Below, piece after piece: positions 1 to 9,172 of a DNA stretch of 64,000 nucleotides. The translations under genes and the position numbers were made by a program. How positions within the stretch are numbered: position 1 is the stretch's first letter; each line of letters starts with the position of its first letter. This stretch comes from Candidatus Odyssella sp. (GTDB taxonomy: Bacteria > Pseudomonadota > Alphaproteobacteria > Paracaedibacterales > Paracaedibacteraceae), in the NCBI GenBank assembly GCA_020718185.1, contig DYSP01000001.1:86913-150912 (forward strand). The letters are read 5' to 3'. Under the pieces are notes generated by a model that worked only from the letters and a program-made list of their open reading frames with translations, searched no databases and was not told the DNA's origin.

Positions 1-597
1 GAATCCGATCTTCAAAATAGTGTGCGAGTTTTTGGGGAAGGATATTTTGCCTTTACCATCGAACCCGAACAAGATGAAAACCGGTATCAAGGGGTTGTGG
101 AATTAACAGGTACAAGTTTAGCTGAAGCTGCTCATCACTTTTTTCGACAATCTGAACAATTGGAAACAGGATTAATTTTGGCTTCATCCTCATACGGGGC
201 AACCGAGGCAACATTAGGGGCAGCGGCCATCATGATCCAACGTATGCCTTTACCTACAAATGTTAGCATTGAAGATAAGGAACAGTTGGATGATGAATGG
301 ATTCATGCCATGAGCTTGGTGGGAAGTATAACGAAAAAAGAATTGCTTGATCGTCAAATCACGAACGAAAGTTTGCTATATCGGTTGTTCTGGGAAAATG
401 GTGTGCGAGTACATGATCCCAAAACATATATTTCGAAATGTCGTTGCTCTTCTTCTAAAATTCAAGACATGCTTAGTACATTTAGTACAACTGAAATTAA
501 AGATATGGTCATGGATGAAAAAATCAGTGTGACGTGTGAATTTTGTGGTAGGCAATATGATTTTAAGGAAGAAGAAGTGGTAAGACTACCTGAGTAA
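1..597 (+). CDS. hslO: 33 kDa chaperonin Hsp33 (C-terminal part; 5' end lies outside the window)
   Basis: Open frame continues to the window edge (ESDLQNSVRVFGEGYF...); Hsp33-type C-terminal zinc motif CRC...CEFC; ends TAA at 597. Confidence 0.88.
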   Translation, partial: ESDLQNSVRVFGEGYFAFTIEPEQDENRYQGVVELTGTSLAEAAHHFFRQSEQLETGLILASSSYGATEATLGAAAIMIQRMPLPTNVSIEDKEQLDDEWIHAMSLVGSITKKELLDRQITNESLLYRLFWENGVRVHDPKTYISKCRCSSSKIQDMLSTFSTTEIKDMVMDEKISVTCEFCGRQYDFKEEEVVRLPE

Positions 598-643
598 AAA
601 ACGCTGACTTCGAAAGTATTTAATTAGATGATTGTTTCGTTTC

Positions 644-2098
644 TTAAGTTCGCCAAAATGAAGGCATAAAAAGAACAAAGACTGTCAAAATTTCAAGACG
701 CCCTAAAATCATTCCAACCATTAAAATCAGTTTACAAGGGATAGGTAAGGGCGCATGAGTTCCACTTGGCCCTAACAATTCTGTAATGCCGGGTCCTGTA
801 TTACTAAGTGCGGCAACGGCTGCGGAAAAGGCATTCATAATATCAAGGTTAAAAAGCGTTAATAACATGACGATGGCAATCGCGACTAAAAAATAAAGGG
901 TTACAAATGTTAAGACTGATGTTGCAACAGTCTCAGAAATTTTTTGATTTTGATAGGTAGGAATGTAAACACTATGTTGACGTCGCAATTGTTTTAAATG
1001 AACATGAGCGACGGCTACAAGAACTTGTAAGCGAAAAACCTTTAACCCGCCCGACGTTGACCCAGTGCATCCACCCACCAAACTTAAAATAAATAGGATA
1101 AAAAGAGGAAAGCTTGCCCATTTAGAATAATCACTAGTGGTAAAACCTGTGGATGTCATAATTGAAACAGTGGTGAAAGCACTTTCTCTGAATGTTTGAG
1201 CAATATTTGCTTCAGTATGAAAATAGTTCCATAAGCCAATAGCCATTGCTGCAAAAAAGATGGTACATAGAAAAACGCGTAATTGTGAATCGCGATAAAT
1301 GGCTTTGAAATTTCCCTGCCACAATTTAATATAAAGAATATAAGTAGTCCCACCGATAATCATAAAAATAATCGTGATCAACTCTATGCAAAAACTATCA
1401 TAATACCCAATTGATAAATTATGGGTTGATAACCCACCTGTCGATACCGTAGCCATTGTATGACAAATCGCATCAAAATAGCCCATTCCTGCTGTTTTTA
1501 AACATATAAAACATAAAATACTGAACAATAAATAAACGGAAACGATTGCGCTACTAATTTGAGAAACGCGCGGAAGAATTTTTTCAGAACGATCAGAAAA
1601 CTCGCTACGGAAAAGTTGCATTCCTCCAATGCGCAAAATGGGTAAAATGGTCAGAGCCATCAAAATAATTCCGGTGCCGCCTAACCATTGCAGCAAACAA
1701 CGCCACAGCAAAATGCCTTTAGGTGCATTGTCAAGGTAGGGAATAACAGTTGATCCTGTTGTTGTGAGGGCAGAAACACTTTCAAACCATGCATCGACAA
1801 AATTGAGTTCTAAAGAAGACCAATAAATGGGAAGTGCTGCAAAAAGTGAAGTCGCTACCCAACTAAATGTCGTCAAAAGAAATGCTTCACGTACTCTTAG
1901 TTCAATTTTTTCTGGAGTATAATTAGAAAGGGCTAATAAGGGGCCAAATGAGCCGGCGATAAAGGCGCCTATAGCAAATTCTTCCCACCCATCTGACTTA
2001 AAAACAAACAATTCAACCCCTAAGGGGATAAGCATAGCGACAGCAAAAATGGTGATTAAAATACCAATCAGATAAAGAACTGAACGAAACGCTAACAC
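644..2098 (-). CDS. trkH: Trk-type K+ uptake protein TrkH
   Basis: 484 aa polytopic protein with selectivity-filter-like repeats (TTGSTV, STGGLSTHN, STGFTTSDY, NTGPG). Confidence 0.9.
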   Translation of the reverse strand: MLAFRSVLYLIGILITIFAVAMLIPLGVELFVFKSDGWEEFAIGAFIAGSFGPLLALSNYTPEKIELRVREAFLLTTFSWVATSLFAALPIYWSSLELNFVDAWFESVSALTTTGSTVIPYLDNAPKGILLWRCLLQWLGGTGIILMALTILPILRIGGMQLFRSEFSDRSEKILPRVSQISSAIVSVYLLFSILCFICLKTAGMGYFDAICHTMATVSTGGLSTHNLSIGYYDSFCIELITIIFMIIGGTTYILYIKLWQGNFKAIYRDSQLRVFLCTIFFAAMAIGLWNYFHTEANIAQTFRESAFTTVSIMTSTGFTTSDYSKWASFPLFILFILSLVGGCTGSTSGGLKVFRLQVLVAVAHVHLKQLRRQHSVYIPTYQNQKISETVATSVLTFVTLYFLVAIAIVMLLTLFNLDIMNAFSAAVAALSNTGPGITELLGPSGTHAPLPIPCKLILMVGMILGRLEILTVFVLFMPSFWRT

Positions 2099-2270
2099 GA
2101 GCCTAAAGCTTACCTTATTTGTTTAAATCCTTACTCTATACGCTTCATCATTCAAAAACAAGTTATTTGGCGGCTGCCGTTTCGTTAAATAAAAAGTTAA
2201 TGGATCTTCTTGTAAAGTAAGTATTTAATCTATAAAAAGAGAAAACAGCCATTTAAAGAAAGATTAAATA

Positions 2271-3014
2271 ATGAAAAAAATGATTTTTGCTATAATTTTA
2301 CTCCTTAATATTACAGAAGCAAGGGCTGTAGAAAGTCTCGATTTTCAAATTACCAAAAATCTTGATCTCGTCAATGCATCTGCTGATATAAAGAAGTTTT
2401 GGGAAGACTTACAAAAAAATCGTTCTGTTAAAAATATAGGAAAAGATCAAGATTTTCGACATTTGTACGTAGGGCTTCAAGGTGTAATCGAAGCAACGCT
2501 TGCGAATAGTAATTTAGACGTTATTGGGGTGATTCATACAGCCTTACCGCCCACACCTCTGCGAACTGAAGGGAAAGTAATAACTGAAGGGCTGATAACA
2601 CCAGAGATTCAAAATGATCCTGAACGGTTAAAGACAGTGTTAAATCGGGTAAATATTCTACCTACTTATCTAGCGACTGGCAAAAAATTGTTTGCGTGTT
2701 ATCCCAAGCTATCTCAAGATACTAAAGTGCCAGGAATGGACATATATCTTAAAAAATTGGCTTTATTTGCTGGTGTACTAATAGATAAACCTTTTTCTGG
2801 GAGTCTGCCAGTAGAGCTATCTGGAGCCACCTATATTATTCAAGATAAAACAGGAAAAAAATATTATTTTGGCCTTCTTGCACGTCAAGCAAGTGCGCCT
2901 GATGATAAAGCAACATGGATTATGATTTATGGTCCCGAATCTGATGAAACAGTAAAAGATCATGTAAATAAAGTGATGACTTTTCTTGAAAATAAAAAAA
3001 TTAAGCTGGATTAA
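2271..3014 (+). CDS. Hypothetical protein with N-terminal signal peptide
   Basis: MKKMIFAIILLLNITEARA signal-like N-terminus; no family recognised. Confidence 0.6.
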   Translation: MKKMIFAIILLLNITEARAVESLDFQITKNLDLVNASADIKKFWEDLQKNRSVKNIGKDQDFRHLYVGLQGVIEATLANSNLDVIGVIHTALPPTPLRTEGKVITEGLITPEIQNDPERLKTVLNRVNILPTYLATGKKLFACYPKLSQDTKVPGMDIYLKKLALFAGVLIDKPFSGSLPVELSGATYIIQDKTGKKYYFGLLARQASAPDDKATWIMIYGPESDETVKDHVNKVMTFLENKKIKLD

Positions 3015-3121
3015 TAAGAATGTCTTCATGCTTAATAAATTATGAAAGAATACGCAGAGATTGATCTTAATGGGTAAATGAGCTATATTCTTTATAAAAG
3101 AACGTAAAGGAAGGTGTTACT

Positions 3122-3835
3122 ATGCAGAATCCATATGATAATAAAACCGTTGTTCGTCGCGGTCAGGTAGCGCAAGGAGATGTAGGGCTTCGCAGCTACA
3201 TGCAAAGTGTTTTCAATCTCATGGGGATGGGGCTCGCTCTTACCGGGGTGGTGGCGTTTGTGGTCGCTCAATCACCAGATCTTATTCATGCGCTTTATAT
3301 GACACCTTTGAAATGGGTTGTCTTGTTGGCACCACTTGGGCTTGTTTTGTACTTGAGTTTTTCAATTCAAACCCTAAGTCAATCAACCGCTCAGTTAGTT
3401 TTTTGGGTGTATGCAGGTCTTATGGGGCTTTCTCTTGGCAGTATTTTCTTGCTCTATACAGCTGAAAGTATTACGCGAGTGTTTTTCATCACCGCTGCTA
3501 TGTTTTTAGCAATGAGCCTTTATGGGTATACAACTAAAAAAGATCTAACTTCCATGGGATCATTTATGTTCATGGGATTAATTGGTATTGTGATTGCTGG
3601 CTTAGTCAATATATTCCTGCAAAGCAGTGCTTTACAATTTGCTCTCTCGCTGTTAGGTGTTGTCATTTTTACAGGTCTTACAGCTTATGATGTGCAACGT
3701 ATTAAGGATATGTATTATCAAAGTGCAGCAGGCGAAGCCTTAGGTAAAGTTGCGATTATGGGAGCATTAACGCTCTATCTCGATTTTATCAATTTGTTTA
3801 TGTCACTATTACGGTTATTTGGTGATCGTCGCTAA
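3122..3835 (+). CDS. Bax inhibitor-1 / YccA family membrane protein
   Basis: 237 aa, seven hydrophobic segments, typical 'LTAYDVQRIKDMY' and C-terminal 'ALTLYLDFINLFMSLLRLFGDRR'. Confidence 0.92.
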   Translation: MQNPYDNKTVVRRGQVAQGDVGLRSYMQSVFNLMGMGLALTGVVAFVVAQSPDLIHALYMTPLKWVVLLAPLGLVLYLSFSIQTLSQSTAQLVFWVYAGLMGLSLGSIFLLYTAESITRVFFITAAMFLAMSLYGYTTKKDLTSMGSFMFMGLIGIVIAGLVNIFLQSSALQFALSLLGVVIFTGLTAYDVQRIKDMYYQSAAGEALGKVAIMGALTLYLDFINLFMSLLRLFGDRR

Positions 3836-3860
3836 AACTTTTATAATAAATATATCTAAA

Positions 3861-3887
3861 AGAGAGGCCTTGTGCCTCTCTTTTTTT
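3861..3887 (+). terminator. Rho-independent terminator downstream of the Bax inhibitor-1 gene
   Basis: agagaggc-cttgt-gcctctct followed by a T tract. Confidence 0.8.
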
Positions 3888-3971
3888 CTCTAAATTGGGG
3901 TGACCCACTTGAGTATTGAGAATTAGGTTAACAAATTTAACATAAAGCATTTTTCAACCTAGGAGATATTT

Positions 3972-5321
3972 TTAAGTGTACATCATCCGAACACTTAGAG
4001 GTATTTCCTCTTTGGATTCCGTTTTAGCAAATTCACTTAAAGCCTCTACAGCCATTTTCTTATCAATAGTAAGGGGCTGGTGGACATAAGCTTTTATTCT
4101 AAATGTCTTGTCTTTCATTAATTGAGATATCATTGCATTGATAGCACGAGCGCCTGTTGATTGGTGCGATGCAACTTCTGCAACATAATCAATGACATCT
4201 TCATTTATTACTAAATCTATGCCATACACAATCTTATACATTTGAGTATGATAAAGAAGAGGTGAATTTTTTGAAGTCAAGATAATTTTCTTAAGGCTAT
4301 CTTTAGAAAGAGCAGAAAACTGAACAATATTACACAAACGTCCTGCAAGTTCTGGCAACATGCCATACCGTTCAAGTTTTTTAGGTGTAATCGTGATAGG
4401 TTTGTATTCTTTTGAACCAATACTATGTGGAGAAACAAGCCCAGGAAATGCTCCACCAGCAATAAATAAAATACCAGAGGTATCCAAAATAGCACCACTA
4501 TTCAGTTTTAATTTCGCCCCTTGAATGAATGCTAAAAGTTCTTCTTGAACTCGTTTAATAACGTCCAATTCTCCAGAAGTTTGATTACAGATCTTATCAA
4601 TTTCATCAATGAAAACAATTCCATGAGCTGCTATTTCTATGGCATCTTCTATCGATCTTTCTTTTGTTATTTCTGGTATTATTCTTCCTTTTCTTGATTT
4701 TCGTTTTGGCATTTTTTCTCGCTGTACATTGTCTTCACGTTGAAGCATTATATTGGCATTAGAAACTAAGTTTTCAAAAACCTCTTGCCATTTTCCTCCA
4801 ATATAGCCTTGCGCTGTCCATTCAGTAGCATTTCCAATAGCAAACGGAATTTTTAAAGAAGCAGCTAATACCTCAATACTAGATGTTTTACCGCATCCAG
4901 TTGTCCCCATCATCAAGATATTTGGTTTTTCAAGTTTCATTCTTTGTAATAAAGGATGCTTAGGATTTTCTTTAATTGCTTTGCGTAATTGATTATTAAC
5001 AAGGTGTTGGTGAACAAAGGTAGCAAGTGATTCCATTGCTACATCTTGACCAATTGTATGTGCAATAAGTGTCTTATATATGTCTTCGGGAAATAATATA
5101 TCTGTCAGATCAACTAATTTTTTTTCTGGAGTTGTGGTAACAAAAGATTCCTCTTTTTTAATTTCTTCTTTATGGGAAGAAATAATAGCAGTATTTAAAT
5201 TAGATGGTAATTCGTCATCACTTGCGTGGGAACTTTGATCACTAACACAAACCGCAATAGCAAAGAGCGTACTACAAATCAACATTAACAGACTTTTTTT
5301 AAGCAATGTATATAAAATCAT
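3972..5321 (-). CDS. ClpX-like AAA+ ATPase with predicted signal peptide
   Basis: Walker A GTTGCGKTS, Walker B GIVFIDEID, pore loop GYIG, sensor-2 region STGARAI; N-terminus MILYTLLKKSLLMLICSTLFAIAVCVSDQSSHA resembles a Sec signal; no N-terminal zinc-binding domain and no IGF tripeptide. Confidence 0.8.
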   Translation of the reverse strand: MILYTLLKKSLLMLICSTLFAIAVCVSDQSSHASDDELPSNLNTAIISSHKEEIKKEESFVTTTPEKKLVDLTDILFPEDIYKTLIAHTIGQDVAMESLATFVHQHLVNNQLRKAIKENPKHPLLQRMKLEKPNILMMGTTGCGKTSSIEVLAASLKIPFAIGNATEWTAQGYIGGKWQEVFENLVSNANIMLQREDNVQREKMPKRKSRKGRIIPEITKERSIEDAIEIAAHGIVFIDEIDKICNQTSGELDVIKRVQEELLAFIQGAKLKLNSGAILDTSGILFIAGGAFPGLVSPHSIGSKEYKPITITPKKLERYGMLPELAGRLCNIVQFSALSKDSLKKIILTSKNSPLLYHTQMYKIVYGIDLVINEDVIDYVAEVASHQSTGARAINAMISQLMKDKTFRIKAYVHQPLTIDKKMAVEALSEFAKTESKEEIPLSVRMMYT

Positions 5322-5620
5322 TAATACCTCTACTTATTTTCTCAATGAGACCCATTTTTACCTTTAAAAAATCAATACTTTCTCCTTAATTTCGAGTAAA
5401 TGAAAGCCAACATCACCAATTGCAACATAAAAATATTAATAATAAGTTAGCTTTAATCACATCAAAAAGAAATAATATTACGGAAAACAAAGAAAAAATC
5501 ACCCTAAAGCAATTTTTTTGCAATAGTGCACAAATAACGTGCCTAATTCTTGAACACATGTTAAAAAGCATGTATTGTAATTTTGAAAACAATGATTCCC
5601 TAGATTAGTATAAGTTCGCT

Positions 5621-6595
5621 ATGTCAATTAAAATTGGTTCTATTGAACTACCCATGCCGGTTCTTCTTGCACCTATGTCAGGTGTAACAGACATGCCTTT
5701 TCGACGCCTCGTTAAGCGTCAGGGTGCTGGCCTTGTTATTTCTGAAATGATTGCTAGCCAAGCAATGATTCGGCACACTCGACAAACTATGAAAATGATT
5801 GAAAAATCAGCAGAAGAACATCCAATGGCTCTGCAGCTTGCAGGTTGTGAACCAGAAGTTATGGCAGAGGCTGCCCGTTTGAATGAAGACTTGGGCGCAG
5901 CTATCATTGACATCAATATGGGATGCCCAGTTAAAAAGGTTGTGAATGGTCATGCGGGTTCATCTTTAATGCGAGATGAACTTTTAGCCGCCAAGATTAT
6001 TGAAGCGACTGTGAAAGCTGTCAAAATCCCTGTTACTTTAAAAATGAGAACGGGGTGGGACGATAACAATCGCAATGCGCCACGACTTGCTAAAATCGCC
6101 GAAGAATGCGGCATACGAATGATTACCATCCATGGTCGTACTCGTTGCCAATTATATAATGGACGTGCAGATTGGGGCTTTATTGCCCAAGTAAAAGAAA
6201 CCGTTACAATACCTGTCATTGGCAATGGAGACGTTATATCCATTGATGATGCTGTTACTCTTCTCGATCAAAGTAAGGCAGATGGCGTGATGATTGGGCG
6301 AGGTTGCTATGGTCGTCCTTGGTTTATTAATCAAGTAGGACATTATCTTAAGACTAAACAAAGACTACCTGACCCCACCTTGCAAGAACAACATCAAATC
6401 GTGCGTCATCATGTTGAAGATATGCTCATTCATTATGGTGAAAGTACAGGCGTCAAAATTGCCCGCAAGCATGTTGGATGGTATAGCAAAGGTTTGCATG
6501 GGTCTACCGACTTTAGAGTAGCCATTAATCAAGCAGATACCCCCACAGCGATGGCAAGTTTAATCGATAATTTTTATTTACCGCTGTATACTTAA
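5621..6595 (+). CDS. dusB: tRNA-dihydrouridine synthase (DusB / NifR3 family)
   Basis: IELPMPVLLAPMSGVTDMPFRR, INMGCPVKKV, MRTGWDD, IHGRTR, GNGD and MIGRGCYGRPW motifs. Confidence 0.95.
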   Translation: MSIKIGSIELPMPVLLAPMSGVTDMPFRRLVKRQGAGLVISEMIASQAMIRHTRQTMKMIEKSAEEHPMALQLAGCEPEVMAEAARLNEDLGAAIIDINMGCPVKKVVNGHAGSSLMRDELLAAKIIEATVKAVKIPVTLKMRTGWDDNNRNAPRLAKIAEECGIRMITIHGRTRCQLYNGRADWGFIAQVKETVTIPVIGNGDVISIDDAVTLLDQSKADGVMIGRGCYGRPWFINQVGHYLKTKQRLPDPTLQEQHQIVRHHVEDMLIHYGESTGVKIARKHVGWYSKGLHGSTDFRVAINQADTPTAMASLIDNFYLPLYT

Positions 6596-6617
6596 GAAAA
6601 AGGAATTGGAACAACCT

Positions 6618-6941
6618 ATGGCTCAAAATAATTGCGCAATAAAAACTCCTAAAGAGGTGTTAGAAGCTGTTCTCAATGATAATGATTTCTCTCTACAGCA
6701 AGGGGGTATCGGGGCAATGGTGGAAAACTTTTTAAACGCCTATTTTATCGCTCATGAAGGATTAATGCCAAGCAATGGTTTATATGACCTTGTGATGCAA
6801 GAGGTTGAACGACCGTTATTGCGAACAACCCTAAAGCTTGTCAATGGAAATCAAAAAAAAGCAGCTATTATTTTAGGCATTAACAGAAATACCTTGCGCA
6901 AAAAATTAACAGATTTACAAATAGATATTGATAATCTTTAA
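6618..6941 (+). CDS. Fis-family DNA-binding protein, probable NtrC C-terminal-domain relic
   Basis: GLYDLVMQEVERPLLRTTLKLVNGNQKKAAIILGINRNTLRKKL matches the NtrC/Fis HTH; located between dusB and ntrY where ntrB-ntrC normally lie. ORF track starts at a TTG (6606); ATG at 6618 preferred. Confidence 0.82.
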   Translation: MAQNNCAIKTPKEVLEAVLNDNDFSLQQGGIGAMVENFLNAYFIAHEGLMPSNGLYDLVMQEVERPLLRTTLKLVNGNQKKAAIILGINRNTLRKKLTDLQIDIDNL

Positions 6942-6943
6942 GC

Positions 6944-9172
6944 ATGCACATTCAGTACAAACCCACTTTTCAAGAAATCACTAGGAAAATACTCGCTATT
7001 TCCCAAAATGACTCTTTCTTGCGTCGAATTGGATTTATTCTCAGCCTCATGGCCATTGCTTCTGGTTTTGCAACTTATCTTGTATTAACGGGAGCCGATC
7101 CTTTTGCTGATAAATCGAGCCGTGTGTTACCACTGATTTATCTAGATTTGACATTAATGATGCTATTAGCTGTTGTGGTGGCTAAAAAAATCATTGAATT
7201 ATGGGCTGCACGACGACGCGGAACAGCGGGTTCTCGCCTACATGTCCAAATTTCAGCCTTATTTGCATTTGTCGCCATTACCCCTAGTATTTTTGTTACG
7301 TTATTTGCAGCTCTCTTTTTTAATGTGGGTTTGCAAGCGTGGTTTGGCGCACCCGTACGTTCAGCTTTAAATGAGGCTCGAATAGTCGCTGAAGCGTATT
7401 TGGATGAACATAAAAAAACGATTAACCACGATGCTGAAGAAATTGCCAGACACTTAGCTCCTCAAATGAATGCACTGACGCAGGTTCCCGACCTTTTAGC
7501 AGAAAATCTCAACTCCTTAACTGAACAACGAGGTATTGATGAAGCTATTATTTTTGATGGCAATCGACAAGTGGTGGCACGAGCATATTTAACCTTTGCA
7601 TTCGAGTTTGAAAAAGTTCTTAACAATGCTTTTGATCGTGCTCGAATGGGTGAAGTTGTTGTCGTAATGAACGAAGGAGGAGATCGTGTTCGTGCCCTCA
7701 TGAAACTCGATGACTTAACACAAACCTATCTTTACATTGGCAAATTCGTTGACTCGGAAATTTTACAACATGTCGTTGAAACAAAAAGTGCAATTTCTGA
7801 ATATAATCGCCTAGATGCGCAACGTTCCGGACTTCAAATTACATTTGTGTTATTTTTCTCGATGGTGTCATTATTACTCCTTTTAGCTGCTGGTTGGGCT
7901 GGACTCACTGTTGCTAACTTATTTGTACGTCCTATTACTCGACTAATCACAGCAGCAGAAGAAGTCAGTCAAGGCAATTTAAATGTTCATGTAACAGCTG
8001 AAGGATCAATGAACAACGAACTTGGTAACTTGGCAGAAGCATTTAATAAAATGACACGGCAATTAACTAATCAACGTCAAGATCTTCTTAATGCCAATAC
8101 ACAAATTGACCAACGACGACAGTTTATGGAAACGATTCTGGCACGCATTTCGGCAGGTGTCATTAATATCAATCAACATTATGAGATCGTATTAATGAAC
8201 CGCCGTGCTCATGAATTACTGGGCGTTACTGAATCTCAACATCTAAAAAATCTTAACCTTAAACAAATATGTTTAGAACTCGCTCTTTTATTACAAGAAA
8301 ATCAAATTGAAACAGATACCCCCTTGCTTAAACAAATCTCGATCCGCCGAGGAGCAAATACTTTCATCCTCCAAGTGGGAATTGTAGTTGATCAATTCCG
8401 AAAGAAACAACGAGGTTTTATTATTACTTTCGATGATGTTACCCCCTTAGTTTCCGCTCAGCGCCAAGCGGCTTGGTCTGATGTTGCTCGAAAAATTGCC
8501 CACGAAATAAAAAATCCGTTAACGCCTATACAATTATCAGCCGAACGTCTAAAACGCCGTTATTTAAAAGAAATTACAAGTGACCCAACAACATTTGAAG
8601 CATGTACAGACATTATTATTCGCCAAGTATCACAAATTGGAAAATTAGTGAATGAATTTTCATCATTTGCGCGCATGCCTAATCCTGATATAAAAGCCGA
8701 AAATATCATTGTGTTAGCACGCCAGGCAATTTTCTTGCAACGCCAGGCACATCCTGATATAAATTTTATCTTTGATACAGCAAATGAAATGATTACAATG
8801 GATTGTGATGCAGGACAAATCGGTCAAGTATTAACAAACGTTTTGCAAAATGCAATCAATGCGGTAAACTTAGAAAGAACGACAGGGCAAGATAAACCTG
8901 AACAAGCAACTATTAAGTTAAGCATCGAAAAACTAAATTCAAAGTGTCGAATAATTATTGAAGATAACGGACCAGGATTCCCAGTACACGGACGAGAACG
9001 ATTGACAGAACCATATTACACCACTCATTCAAAGGGAACTGGCCTTGGCCTTGCTATTGTGGCAAAAATTGTAGAAGATCATCGCGGAAAGCTAGAATTA
9101 ACAGATAGCTCTCTCGGCGGTGCAAAAGTACTTATTGAGTTTTCAAGTTCAATAAAACGAATGGATGACTAA
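6944..9172 (+). CDS. ntrY: Sensor histidine kinase NtrY
   Basis: 742 aa; N-terminal TM segments, HAMP, PAS, HisKA (VARKIAHEIKNPLTPIQLSAERLKRRY), HATPase (DNGPGFP, GTGLGLAIV). Confidence 0.93.
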   Translation: MHIQYKPTFQEITRKILAISQNDSFLRRIGFILSLMAIASGFATYLVLTGADPFADKSSRVLPLIYLDLTLMMLLAVVVAKKIIELWAARRRGTAGSRLHVQISALFAFVAITPSIFVTLFAALFFNVGLQAWFGAPVRSALNEARIVAEAYLDEHKKTINHDAEEIARHLAPQMNALTQVPDLLAENLNSLTEQRGIDEAIIFDGNRQVVARAYLTFAFEFEKVLNNAFDRARMGEVVVVMNEGGDRVRALMKLDDLTQTYLYIGKFVDSEILQHVVETKSAISEYNRLDAQRSGLQITFVLFFSMVSLLLLLAAGWAGLTVANLFVRPITRLITAAEEVSQGNLNVHVTAEGSMNNELGNLAEAFNKMTRQLTNQRQDLLNANTQIDQRRQFMETILARISAGVININQHYEIVLMNRRAHELLGVTESQHLKNLNLKQICLELALLLQENQIETDTPLLKQISIRRGANTFILQVGIVVDQFRKKQRGFIITFDDVTPLVSAQRQAAWSDVARKIAHEIKNPLTPIQLSAERLKRRYLKEITSDPTTFEACTDIIIRQVSQIGKLVNEFSSFARMPNPDIKAENIIVLARQAIFLQRQAHPDINFIFDTANEMITMDCDAGQIGQVLTNVLQNAINAVNLERTTGQDKPEQATIKLSIEKLNSKCRIIIEDNGPGFPVHGRERLTEPYYTTHSKGTGLGLAIVAKIVEDHRGKLELTDSSLGGAKVLIEFSSSIKRMDD

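Noticed and set aside
5420-5608. 62-aa plus-strand ORF upstream of dusB
   Set aside because: Low-complexity AT-rich intergenic translation with no recognisable features.
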